From Gemmatimonadota bacterium (lineage in GTDB: Bacteria; Gemmatimonadota; Gemmatimonadetes; Gemmatimonadales; Gemmatimonadaceae), in assembly GCA_947457715.1 (NCBI GenBank), contig CANGXK010000064.1, positions 1 through 9,778 on the forward strand: a stretch of 9,778 nucleotides of DNA, written 5' to 3'. The notes beneath the pieces were generated by a model. The model saw only the letters and a program-made list of their open reading frames with translations. It was not told the origin of the DNA and searched no databases. The position numbers and the translations under genes are program-made. This document shows, one piece after another, positions 1 through 6,522 of the stretch (positions are counted from its first letter, which is position 1; each line of letters starts with the position of its first letter).

Positions 1-979
1 CGGCTTCGATCACGCGATCGCCACTGCGATCGCCGGCGCTGAGCCGTAGCGCCATCACGCCGTCACCCCCGAGGGGCGCCGACAGACGCGGCATGCGCGC
101 GAGCAACTTGCGACGTCCCTTGGCTTGCCTGGTGTTCTGACCGGCAAGATTGCGCGCGATGTAATCGGTTTCCGACTGGATCTTGGACTGCTGCTTGTCG
201 AACTGACGCTGTTGCGTGAGCCGTTTCTCTTCGCGCTGTACGAGGAACGACTCGTAGCTGCCTTCGTAGGAAAAGGCGGAGCCACCCTCGAAGTGCAGCA
301 CGTGATTGGCCATCACGGCGAGAAACGCGCGATCGTGGCTGATGCAGATCACGGTGCGATCGGTGTCGCGCAGATACTGCTCGAGCCACGCCGTCGTTTC
401 GAGATCGAGGTGATTCGTCGGTTCGTCGAGCAGCAGGATTTCGGCCGGCGTGGCCAGCTGACGGGCCAGCGCCACGCGCCCACGTTCACCGCCGCTGAGC
501 GTGCCGATGCTGGTGGCCCGTGCCGCCTCGGGATCGAAGCCGACACCCATCAGCACCGCGTCGACCTTCGCGGCCATCTGATAGCCACCCTCGCGTTCGA
601 ACCGTTCGAGATCGCGGCCGTACTTCTCCATCGCCTCTTCGCCGTGATCATGCTCGAGATTCGCCGCCTGCGTGGCCAGCGACGCCTCGAGCGACCGCAG
701 ATCACCAAACGCGTCGGCCACGATCTCCCAAAGGGTCATGCCATCGGGGAAACGACGGTGCTGGTCCATGAGCGCGACCCGTAGTCCGGGCATACGCGCC
801 ACGGAGCCGCTGGTGGGCGTCAGATCGCCGGTAATCAGACGGACCAGCGTGGTTTTGCCGGTGCCGTTGCGCCCGACCACGGCCCAGCGGTCGCCGGAAC
901 CGACGGTCAGGGAGATGTCGCGAAAGATCTCGGTCGCGCCGAAATCCACCCGCGCGTTACCGATCGAGATAAGAGTCAT
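1..979 (-). CDS. ABC-F family ATPase, partial (C-terminus beyond window)
   Basis: Soluble ABC-F ATPase, a family of paired ABC domains without membrane segments that act on the ribosome (EttA, Uup, YheS types). The 326 visible codons hold the whole first ABC domain: Walker A GRNGTGKTT at residues 36-44, an inserted charged arm around 105-130, signature LSGGE at 161-165, Walker B LLLDEPTNHLD at 182-192 with Glu186 as the expected catalytic base, and the switch His215 in ISHDR. Residues about 236-300 form a charged, Gln/Arg/Lys-rich stretch typical of the interdomain linker that contacts tRNA in this family. The second ABC domain is just beginning at the window edge. The ATG at 979 gives the usual family start (MTLISIGN), and no in-frame ATG lies just upstream. 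It sits 93 bp downstream of the PlsC-like gene on the same strand, so co-transcription is possible. The ABC-F subtype cannot be fixed without the C-terminal half; a resistance role is not indicated. Confidence 0.93.
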   Translation of the reverse strand, partial: MTLISIGNARVDFGATEIFRDISLTVGSGDRWAVVGRNGTGKTTLVRLITGDLTPTSGSVARMPGLRVALMDQHRRFPDGMTLWEIVADAFGDLRSLEASLATQAANLEHDHGEEAMEKYGRDLERFEREGGYQMAAKVDAVLMGVGFDPEAARATSIGTLSGGERGRVALARQLATPAEILLLDEPTNHLDLETTAWLEQYLRDTDRTVICISHDRAFLAVMANHVLHFEGGSAFSYEGSYESFLVQREEKRLTQQRQFDKQQSKIQSETDYIARNLAGQNTRQAKGRRKLLARMPRLSAPLGGDGVMALRLSAGDRSGDRVIEA

Positions 980-1072
980 GCCTGCGCCTGCAGGAGATGT
1001 GCAAAAACGGTCATTTGTGAGACTAATGGGAGCCGGCCGATATCGCGCCTACCGCCCGACTCGCTGCCCTGT

Positions 1073-2512
1073 TTACGAGTCCGCGATCGGGCCCGTTCGC
1101 CACTCCTGCCTGAGCGCTTCCGCCACGCGCACGATCTCGGCCCGGCGCGCGGCGGGCCAGCGCCGCACCCGCCACACCAGCGCGCGCCCGCGCCATCCGT
1201 CGCGCCAGGCCACGGCCACATCGGCGGCGGTGGGCAGTTGGGTGACGAGCAAAAGCAGCACGACGACCGCGAGCCAATTGGCATTGCCGGTCAGCGCCAG
1301 CGTGGCGAGGACGGCCACGGCCAGCAGCACGTACCATGTGGCGACCACCTGCAGTCCCGGCACGAAGGCGCGGGCGACCACGTCGGCGCGGGCCTTCGCG
1401 TACCGGTGCGCCAGGCGCCACACGAGCCAGAAGACCGGCCCATGGGTGAGCCACCCGATCAGCGCCGCCGGCGTCATGAGCACGAGCGCCCAGATCGGCC
1501 TGAGCCGGGCTTCGGCGACCACGCCGGCGCCCTGTAGCACCAGGGCGTGGTCGCGGGCTGAGGTCCGGATGCCGCCGGCCTCGTGCACGAGGTGCGAAAG
1601 TTCGGACACGAACGTGTGTACGCGCCCGGCGTGTGGCGTGGCGGCATCGGAGCGGCGGTTCGCCACCAGCGGTTCGGCCAGCGGCACCAGGCGGGCGGCC
1701 CGTTCCAGCAACGGCGCCTGCGAGGCGGTGACGGCGGGCGGCTGCACGGCGGCCACAGCGGCCACCAGCTCGTCGCGTTCGGCCGCGGATTCCCAGTCGG
1801 GCGCGTTGCGGGTGACCCCCAACAGCGACGTACGGAGCTCGTCGGTGAGCGCCGACACCCCGGCCTCGAGCCCCTGGGCCAACCGTTCGGCACGCCATCC
1901 CCGCAGCGACCAGCCACGTCCAACGACGGCCATGGCGTCGCTGCCCCCGGTGCGCGGAGCCTCGTACTGAACCCCGAACGGCACCACGGTGACGTCGAAG
2001 ACAGAGCCATTATCAAGCGCCTCGAGCGCCATCATCGCTACACCCGTGCGCAATCTCCCGATTTGCGGGTTGTCATGAACACCGCCCTGCGGAAAGACGC
2101 CGACCACGTGTCCCTGAGCGAAGGCGTGCGCCATCCGGCGACCGGCTTCGGCGTTTACGGCGGCCATGTCGACACCCATCGCCCGCATCTTCCGCGCATC
2201 GCGGACCCGGGTGACCGGGATGACGCCCATCGCCTCGTAGCCCTTGCCGGCCGCGCCGCCGGCGCCGGCGGCGATCGTCGCCAGATAGCGCACGTGACGG
2301 GGGCAGGCCTGCAGCCCCAACAGCACGTCGGGGAGGTCGTTCGGATGGTTACCGACAAACAGCACCGGCCCCGTGTCAGGGACCACGCCCATCTGCACCA
2401 CCACCGTCTCGCGATAGAACCATCGCAACGCGCGGCGCGCCGACCATCGCAGGAAGGCGCGGAGCAGGCTGAAACGGTCTGGGTCAAACGACGGGATCGG
2501 CGCGGGAACCAT
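1073..2512 (-). CDS. PlsC/Gpt2-like glycerolipid acyltransferase with C-terminal membrane segments
   Basis: Predicted membrane-bound acyltransferase of the glycerol-3-phosphate / lysophosphatidic acid acyltransferase superfamily, which moves an acyl chain to a glycerophosphate in phospholipid synthesis. With the start at 2512 the protein has 479 residues. Motif I is GNHPNDLPD (His56, Asp62), with five residues between His and Asp as in the yeast Gpt2/Sct1-type branch, not the four of classical PlsC. Motif II is GVIPVTR near 96-102, motif III is VFPQGGVHD with Gln142 where the family normally has Glu, and motif IV is VVPFGVQYE near 176-184. A middle region of about 150 residues follows, then three hydrophobic stretches near 340-365, 385-410 and 412-428 and a basic tail. 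An in-frame ATG at 2608 would add 32 residues of low-complexity sequence before the conserved region; I prefer 2512, although neither start has a good ribosome site. Acyl donor and acceptor are not predictable from sequence. Confidence 0.85.
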   Translation of the reverse strand: MVPAPIPSFDPDRFSLLRAFLRWSARRALRWFYRETVVVQMGVVPDTGPVLFVGNHPNDLPDVLLGLQACPRHVRYLATIAAGAGGAAGKGYEAMGVIPVTRVRDARKMRAMGVDMAAVNAEAGRRMAHAFAQGHVVGVFPQGGVHDNPQIGRLRTGVAMMALEALDNGSVFDVTVVPFGVQYEAPRTGGSDAMAVVGRGWSLRGWRAERLAQGLEAGVSALTDELRTSLLGVTRNAPDWESAAERDELVAAVAAVQPPAVTASQAPLLERAARLVPLAEPLVANRRSDAATPHAGRVHTFVSELSHLVHEAGGIRTSARDHALVLQGAGVVAEARLRPIWALVLMTPAALIGWLTHGPVFWLVWRLAHRYAKARADVVARAFVPGLQVVATWYVLLAVAVLATLALTGNANWLAVVVLLLLVTQLPTAADVAVAWRDGWRGRALVWRVRRWPAARRAEIVRVAEALRQEWRTGPIADS

Positions 2513-2754
2513 ACCCGAAAAGAAAACTCTGGTGAGCGGCCCGGACAATGAAGCTCCGGCTAAACTGGTCCCTTGTACTCCACGCCGACGTGTCATCCAG
2601 CACGGCATTGGTGCGTCCGACGTCTGACCGCCAGCGGTTGGGAGCGCGGCTCTACGCGCGCTTGAGGCAAAAGCATGGACGAAAGCTCCAGTTCAGGGGC
2701 ATTCTGGAAATACCGAACTGTCGAGCAATATCTACACCAAACACCGGGCAACCC
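2513..2754. other. Divergent intergenic region, acyltransferase / SGNH esterase
   Basis: These 242 bp separate the chosen starts of two divergent genes and should hold both promoters. I looked for -35/-10 pairs on both strands and found none convincing. Open frames cross the region on both strands as upstream extensions of the two genes, but they lack similarity to either family and look like chance. Confidence 0.5.
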
Positions 2755-3477
2755 ATGCTGCGCAAGACTTCGTGGTGGACGATGCTGTTTACCGCCGCAG
2801 CCGCTAGCGCATCCGATATGCAAGCGCAGGCCCCAAAACCCGACTGGGCCAACCTCGCACGCTTCCGCGCCGAAAACACGCTACTCGGCGCGCCGCGTGC
2901 CGGTGAACAGCGCGTGGTGTTCATGGGCAACTCGATCACCGAAGCGTGGGCTCCGCTCTTCCCGACGATGTTTCCCAACAAGCCATACATCGGGCGCGGC
3001 ATCAGCGGGCAGACCACGCCGCAGATGCTGGCGCGCTTCCGTCAGGATGTGGTGGCACTCGCGCCCGCCGTGGTGGTGATCCTGGCCGGCACGAACGACA
3101 TCGCCGGAAATACGGGGCCGTCATCACTTGAAATGATCGAGAATAACATCGCGTCGATGGCCGAGATCGCGCAGGCGCATGGCATTCGCGTGGTGCTGTC
3201 GTCAGTGTTGCCGGTGTTCGACTATCCATGGAAGCCCGGGCTCAGACCGGCACCGAAAATTATCGCGCTCAATGCGTGGCTCAAGCACTACGCGCGCACC
3301 AACCATGCGGTGTACCTAGACTACCACACGCCAATGGCTGACGCACGCATGGGGCTCAAGCGCGAACTCGGCGACGACGGGGTGCATCCGAACCTGGCCG
3401 GCTATCGCATCATGGCGCCGCTGGTGGAGTCGGCGATTCGCGAGGCGTTAAAGCGAACCTTGCCGAGGGCGCCATAG
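2755..3477 (+). CDS. Secreted SGNH/GDSL-type esterase or acylhydrolase
   Basis: Predicted exported hydrolase of the SGNH superfamily (COG2755-like), which cleaves acyl or acetyl esters of lipids or carbohydrates. It has 240 residues. A signal peptide is visible: basic MLRK, a hydrophobic core to about residue 19, and a likely cut after AQA near 26. All four catalytic blocks are present: block I GNSIT with nucleophile Ser60, block II GISGQT with oxyanion Gly85, block III GTND with Asn114, and block V DGVHPN with Asp208 and His211. The full set predicts an active enzyme. The stretch SSVLPVFDYPWKPG around 149-162 is characteristic of a bacterial subfamily often compared with PAF-acetylhydrolase-like enzymes. 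The start at 2755 was chosen because it begins the signal peptide; the frame stays open back to 2548, but that extension has no family-like sequence. No strong ribosome site precedes 2755. It stands alone on its strand. The substrate is unknown. Confidence 0.9.
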   Translation: MLRKTSWWTMLFTAAAASASDMQAQAPKPDWANLARFRAENTLLGAPRAGEQRVVFMGNSITEAWAPLFPTMFPNKPYIGRGISGQTTPQMLARFRQDVVALAPAVVVILAGTNDIAGNTGPSSLEMIENNIASMAEIAQAHGIRVVLSSVLPVFDYPWKPGLRPAPKIIALNAWLKHYARTNHAVYLDYHTPMADARMGLKRELGDDGVHPNLAGYRIMAPLVESAIREALKRTLPRAP

Positions 3478-3578
3478 CGGCTATCATCGAGAGCGCAGGT
3501 TGGGACAGCATTCCCGGGGCGCGGTCACAGCCACTCCACTCCACGACACTGCCACATGCGCATGAGACGCGATACGCG

Positions 3579-3758
3579 ATGAAGGGCGGCAAAGGAGGAC
3601 AGGGGAGGAAGCGCCTCCCGGCCAAGCCGGTCACAAAGGAGAAGCCGCGTGAGGGGCCGAAGCGCGGCACACCCAAACGCGACTGGGGAGCCGTGGATCG
3701 CGAAGACCCGCTACCCCCCACAGCACCCAAGCCAAGGCGTGGTTCCACTTCAGCCTGA
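3579..3758 (+). CDS. Possible small basic protein, 59 residues (doubtful)
   Basis: An open frame from ATG 3579 to TGA 3756-3758 would encode a very basic, Lys/Arg/Pro/Gly-rich protein beginning MKGGKGGQGRKR and containing PKRGTPKRDWGAVDRED. I do not recognise it. Such composition would suit a nucleic-acid-binding or disordered protein, but it also arises by chance in GC-rich DNA. About 70% of its third codon positions are G or C, which is not strongly coding-like. No Shine-Dalgarno site precedes the ATG; a perfect AGGAGG lies just inside the frame near 3594, with no start codon suitably spaced after it. In its favour, a hairpin begins one base after the stop codon. The shadow ORF on the other strand is equally unconvincing. 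Confidence 0.25.
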   Translation: MKGGKGGQGRKRLPAKPVTKEKPREGPKRGTPKRDWGAVDREDPLPPTAPKPRRGSTSA

Positions 3759-3795
3759 GACGGCGCAATGTCGAATGCGCCGTCGACAATGCGCC
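3759..3795. terminator. Overlapping alternative hairpins between convergent genes
   Basis: A perfect 9-bp stem pairs GACGGCGCA (3759-3767) with TGCGCCGTC (3776-3784) across an 8-nt loop. A competing stem pairs 3762-3774 with 3783-3795, 12 of 13 positions matching. The two cannot form together. The position, between the ends of a plus-strand and a minus-strand gene, suits a bidirectional terminator. Neither side has a T-rich tract, so it does not meet the usual intrinsic-terminator pattern. Confidence 0.4.
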
Positions 3796-3812
3796 ACTTG
3801 GCCGGCGTCCCG

Positions 3813-4754
3813 TTAACTGGCGTGGTCCGCCAAGCGCGACCTCTTCTTGCCGACGACCTTCTGGCCGAGCGTGAACAGCGTCACCGTGATCACGCCCGCC
3901 GCAACGCCGACCAGCGCATCGATTGCGGTGGTCGCGACAAAGGCGAGCACGGTGCTGCGTTCGGTGAGCGCGTGCCCGACCCCTTCCACGAAATGCCCGA
4001 CGACCGGGATGCCGTGCGCGATGATGCTACCGCCCACGGTGAACATGGCAGCGGTGCCGAGCACGGAGAGGCTCTTCATGAGCAGCGGCGCGGCCCGCAG
4101 AATGAACGCGCCGAATTCGCGAGCGGTCGCATCCTTCTGGCGATGCAGTGCGAGCCCGAGATCATCGAGCTTCACGATGCCGGCCACGAGGCCGTACACG
4201 AGCACCGTCGCACCGATTGCGACGGCACTGAGCGCAACGACCTGCTGCAACAGCGGCGCCGCCGCCATGGTGCCGAGGGTGATCACCACGATCTCGGCCG
4301 ACAGAACGAAGTCGGTGCGCACGGCGCCCTTCACCTTGTCCGTCTCAAACGCTACCAGATCGACGGTCGGATCGGCGACGATCTTCAGCAGTTCGCCCGG
4401 CTTCGGCCCGGTGTCGCGGTGCAGGAACTTGTGCGCGAGCTTCTCGACGCCTTCGAAGCAGAGGAACACGCCGCCGATGATCATGAGCGGCAGGATCGCC
4501 ACGGGCAGGAACGCGCTGATCAGCAACGCGGCCGGCACGAGGATGAGCTTGTTGATGAACGAGCCCTTCGCGACCGCCCAGACCACCGGGAGTTCGCGAT
4601 CGACGTTCACCCCAGACACCTGCTCTGCATTCAACGCGAGGTCGTCGCCCATCACGCCCGTGGTCTTCGTAGCGGCCACCTTGGTGAGCACGGCGACGTC
4701 GTCGAGCAACGTCGAAATGTCATCGATGAGGGCGAGCAGACTGGAAGCGGCCAT
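3813..4754 (-). CDS. yedI: DUF808 family inner-membrane protein YedI
   Basis: Multi-pass inner-membrane protein of the DUF808/YedI family; no biochemical function is established for the family. It has 313 residues, close to my recollection of about 305 for E. coli YedI. The N-terminus carries the conserved family signature (SLLALIDDI, TTGVMGDDLALNAEQV, NRELPVVW-like RELPVVWAVAKGSFINK). Hydrophobic stretches lie near 68-100, 153-196 (long enough for two passes), 224-250 and 268-298. The stretch FLCFEGVEK near 97-105 is also family-typical. An in-frame TTG at 4775 would add seven residues; the ATG at 4754 is preferred because the protein then starts MAASSLLALIDD as the family does. A candidate promoter lies at 4795-4823. 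The upstream neighbour on the same strand, the beta-helix acyltransferase, ends 248 bp away beyond a long palindrome, so yedI probably has its own transcript. Confidence 0.93.
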   Translation of the reverse strand: MAASSLLALIDDISTLLDDVAVLTKVAATKTTGVMGDDLALNAEQVSGVNVDRELPVVWAVAKGSFINKLILVPAALLISAFLPVAILPLMIIGGVFLCFEGVEKLAHKFLHRDTGPKPGELLKIVADPTVDLVAFETDKVKGAVRTDFVLSAEIVVITLGTMAAAPLLQQVVALSAVAIGATVLVYGLVAGIVKLDDLGLALHRQKDATAREFGAFILRAAPLLMKSLSVLGTAAMFTVGGSIIAHGIPVVGHFVEGVGHALTERSTVLAFVATTAIDALVGVAAGVITVTLFTLGQKVVGKKRSRLADHAS

Positions 4755-4794
4755 GAGTCCGGTGTCGGGGGGCAAATGCGGGGCGTTGTCAGGA

Positions 4795-4823
4795 ATTCTA
4801 CTTATATGCTCAAGGCGTGCCAG
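4795..4823 (-). promoter_or_regulatory. Candidate sigma70-type promoter for yedI
   Basis: Read on the minus strand, CTGGCA (4823-4818) is followed by a 17-nt spacer and TAGAAT (4800-4795), matching five of six bases of the -10 consensus and four of six of the -35. The predicted transcript would start near 4788 and leave a leader of about 35 nt before the yedI ATG. It was found by eye only, and phylum-specific promoter consensus may differ. Confidence 0.4.
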
Positions 4824-4849
4824 ACGGGTACGACAACTGCGTCGGCAGT

Positions 4850-4979
4850 GGCAACCACAACCACTGAAACACAGAGTTGGCGGATATCACCGATTTCACC
4901 AATCTGCCAGAAGCGCTTTTTGCTTATCGGTGTGATCGGTCATATCCGCTTCTTCCGTGTTCCAGTGGTTGCGGTTGCC
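4850..4979. repeat. 130-bp gap-free imperfect palindrome
   Basis: The 65 bases at 4850-4914 match the reverse complement of 4915-4979 at 50 of 65 positions with no gaps, centred between 4914 and 4915. The best blocks are 4850-4856/4973-4979 (7 of 7), 4858-4866/4963-4971 (9 of 9), 4880-4887/4942-4949 (8 of 8), 4889-4894/4935-4940 (6 of 6) and the central AAGCGCTT. Mismatches cluster at 4876-4879 and near the centre. Pairing falls to background just outside 4846 and 4983. It lies between the beta-helix acyltransferase and yedI, both minus-strand. As RNA it could fold into one long interrupted hairpin. It could be a decayed inverted duplication, a small palindromic mobile element, or a large terminator; the sequence alone does not decide. 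Confidence 0.8.
4896..4943 (-). CDS. Possible 15-residue micro-ORF inside the palindrome (doubtful)
   Basis: On the minus strand an ATG at 4943 opens a 15-codon frame, MTDHTDKQKALLADW, ending with TGA at 4898-4896. GGAAGAAG lies 5 nt upstream as a weak ribosome site. It is downstream of the beta-helix acyltransferase stop and upstream of the yedI promoter candidate, so it would be translated only from read-through. The opposite arm reads a related but ATG-less peptide on the plus strand (ADITDFTN against ADMTDHTD), a consequence of the palindrome. No family is recognised. Confidence 0.15.
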   Translation of the reverse strand: MTDHTDKQKALLADW

Positions 4980-5002
4980 GTTGTAGCGGCTTGCCGAAAC
5001 GC

Positions 5003-5713
5003 TCAGCGCACCCGCACCAATGGCACGCCCATATAGACACCAGCCGGTTCCAGATGCGTGAACTTGGGAACCACCGAGAGGGCACCCACCTGGGCACCGG
5101 TGCCGGATTCCACACCGATGCCCACCACGCTGCTGATACCGATGAGCGTGTGGGGGCCAAGCCGAACTGGTGCGGTCTTGAGAATGCCCCGCTCGACCAC
5201 ATGACCGGAGACATGCGCATCGGAGCCGATGACGACGCCGTCGGCGAATTCGAGCAGGTTGTGGTCCATCAACGCGAGGCTGTTCACCCAGACATCGCGG
5301 CCCACGCGAGCGCCGTTGAGGCGCATGTACCAGTTCCAGATGGTGGTCGAGCGGAACGCCGGGCCGGCGAACACACGCACCACGTGAGTGGTCATGAGGT
5401 AGCGTCCCCAGTCGAGCACCGGCCAGCTGAATTCGCGCAGCGGCAATTCCACATTCGCCGGCGTTCGCCAGCCGAGCAGTTTGGTGGCAAGCGCGGAGTA
5501 CACCATGAGCGAGACGGCGCACGCGAGATAGACCGGCGCGAAAGCGAATGACGCCAGCGTCAGGCGAATCCATGTGGACATCGGCCAGGTGGACTCCCAC
5601 TGTACGAACAGCACGGCGGGAGCGAGCGAGAGACCGGTGATGATCGTTTCCACGAACACCACCGAGACAGAAGCCCACAGAAATCGAGCCGTACGACGCG
5701 ATGTGGCAGTCAT
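5003..5713 (-). CDS. Membrane-anchored left-handed beta-helix (hexapeptide-repeat) acyltransferase-like protein
   Basis: A 236-residue protein with two N-terminal hydrophobic segments (near 11-38 and 49-75), then a hexapeptide-repeat left-handed beta-helix. The repeats are imperfect: VGRDVWVNSLALMDHNLLEFADGVVIGSDAHVSG in pieces from 137 to 170, a break around HVVERGILKTAPV, then VRLGPHTLIGISSVVGIGVESGTGAQVGALSVVP from 183 to 216. It closes with the family-typical GVYMGVP at 225-231. Order and wording (two membrane segments, GARVGRDVWVN, HVVERGILK, VRLGPHTLIG) resemble the C-terminal region of NRPS-like proteins that carry the NRPS terminal domain, the type found at the end of Pls poly-lysine synthetases, here as a free-standing protein. 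By family analogy it may transfer an acyl group, but no substrate can be named and acetyltransferase activity is not shown. The start at 5713 was chosen because upstream residues of the open frame would overlap the divergent hydrolase and lack similarity. Its start is 35 bp from that of the hydrolase. Confidence 0.8.
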   Translation of the reverse strand: MTATSRRTARFLWASVSVVFVETIITGLSLAPAVLFVQWESTWPMSTWIRLTLASFAFAPVYLACAVSLMVYSALATKLLGWRTPANVELPLREFSWPVLDWGRYLMTTHVVRVFAGPAFRSTTIWNWYMRLNGARVGRDVWVNSLALMDHNLLEFADGVVIGSDAHVSGHVVERGILKTAPVRLGPHTLIGISSVVGIGVESGTGAQVGALSVVPKFTHLEPAGVYMGVPLVRVR

Positions 5714-5736
5714 TGAGCAGTACTCGTGAGGAGACT

Positions 5737-5741
5737 GGGAG
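5737..5741 (+). promoter_or_regulatory. Ribosome binding site deciding the hydrolase start
   Basis: GGGAG at 5737-5741 lies 7 nt before GTG 5749. This favours GTG 5749 over the in-frame ATG 5701, which would make the hydrolase overlap the divergent acyltransferase start codon and has no comparable site. Confidence 0.55.
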
Positions 5742-5748
5742 CGCACCG

Positions 5749-6522
5749 GTGAGCGAACACGGAGACATTTATCCTGCGGAGCATCACCCTGAACATTGTC
5801 ATGTTCAGGGCAAAGGGCCACCGCTCATTTACATCCCGGGGCTCGACGGGACGGGACTGCTGTTCTACCGCCAGGCTCGGTTGCTCGCACACCGTTTTCG
5901 CGTGATCACGTTTCGATTGCGAGATGATGCGCTCAGCATGGACACCTTAGTGGCCCAGATCGCTGGCCATCTCGACCAGGCTGTGCCAGACGGCACGCCA
6001 GCGGTCGTGGTGGGCGAATCGTTCGGCGGCGCACTGGCGATGAGCTTTGCTCTGGCCCACCCACAGCGTATCCTGGCGCTGGTGATCCTCAATTCCTTTT
6101 CGCGGATAACGCCGAAAGCGAAGCTGTACGCGGCCATCACCGCGGCGAGTCTCGTCCCCTGGGGCACAATGCGGATCGCACGTCGCCTGACCGCATCCCG
6201 GCTGCACTCGTCGCACACACAACGCCACGAGATTAACCGATTCCTGCTACTGACTCAGGCCACGACGCGCGTCGGCTACATCAACCGGTTGCGCATACTC
6301 ACGCACTACGACGTGCGCGGCCGGCTCAAGGAGATCCGCGTGCCGACCCTCTTTCTTGCCGCCGATGAAGACCACCTGATCCGGTCGGTGCCGGAGGCAA
6401 CCTACATGTCCGCACGCGTCCCGAACGCCGCGATGCGCGTACTGAAGGGGCACGGCCACGGCTGCTTCCTCGCGCCCGACCTCGATCTCAACGAGATCCT
6501 GAAAGAGTGGGGAATCCGGTAG
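5749..6522 (+). CDS. Alpha/beta hydrolase
   Basis: Cytoplasmic serine hydrolase of the alpha/beta-hydrolase fold, 257 residues from GTG 5749. The oxyanion-loop motif is IPGLDGTG (29-36), with PG in place of the common HG. The nucleophile elbow is GESFGG with Ser91. The acid is Asp206 or Asp208 in AADEDHL, and the base is His235 or His237 in KGHGHGCF. A cap-like segment with hydrophobic helices spans about 120-190. There is no signal peptide. The triad is complete, so activity is expected, but esterase, lipase, thioesterase and acyltransferase activities all occur in this fold and the substrate is unknown. It is divergent from the beta-helix acyltransferase with almost no space between them, so the two promoters must overlap or extend into each other's coding sequence, which suggests linked control. 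Downstream it converges with queD across 270 bp. Confidence 0.88.
   Translation: MSEHGDIYPAEHHPEHCHVQGKGPPLIYIPGLDGTGLLFYRQARLLAHRFRVITFRLRDDALSMDTLVAQIAGHLDQAVPDGTPAVVVGESFGGALAMSFALAHPQRILALVILNSFSRITPKAKLYAAITAASLVPWGTMRIARRLTASRLHSSHTQRHEINRFLLLTQATTRVGYINRLRILTHYDVRGRLKEIRVPTLFLAADEDHLIRSVPEATYMSARVPNAAMRVLKGHGHGCFLAPDLDLNEILKEWGIR

Larger units (their letters stand above)
3478..3812. other. Gene-poor region between convergent genes
   Basis: This 335-bp stretch lies between the ends of the SGNH esterase (plus) and yedI (minus). It holds one doubtful small basic ORF (3579-3758) and an overlapping pair of hairpins (3759-3795), described separately. Nothing else is recognisable. A second possible start, GTG at 3649 behind AAGGAG, opens another frame that ends near 3815 and resembles nothing I know. 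Confidence 0.5.

Noticed and set aside
125..784. 219-codon plus-strand ORF opposite the ABC-F gene
   Set aside because: It is antisense to a complete ABC domain with Walker A, signature and Walker B, and its translation is His/Arg-rich with no motif.
672..1970. 432-codon plus-strand ORF opposite the acyltransferase
   Set aside because: Ser/Ala/Thr/Arg-rich shadow frame in GC-rich DNA; the minus strand carries the acyltransferase motifs and membrane segments.
3768..5036. 422-codon plus-strand ORF opposite yedI
   Set aside because: His/Glu/Arg-rich shadow; yedI matches its family along its whole length on the other strand.
4896..5768. 290-codon minus-strand ORF overlapping the beta-helix gene
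   Set aside because: Different frame from the hexapeptide repeats; the overlapping frame carries the membrane segments and repeats. Only its last 15 codons were kept as a doubtful micro-ORF.
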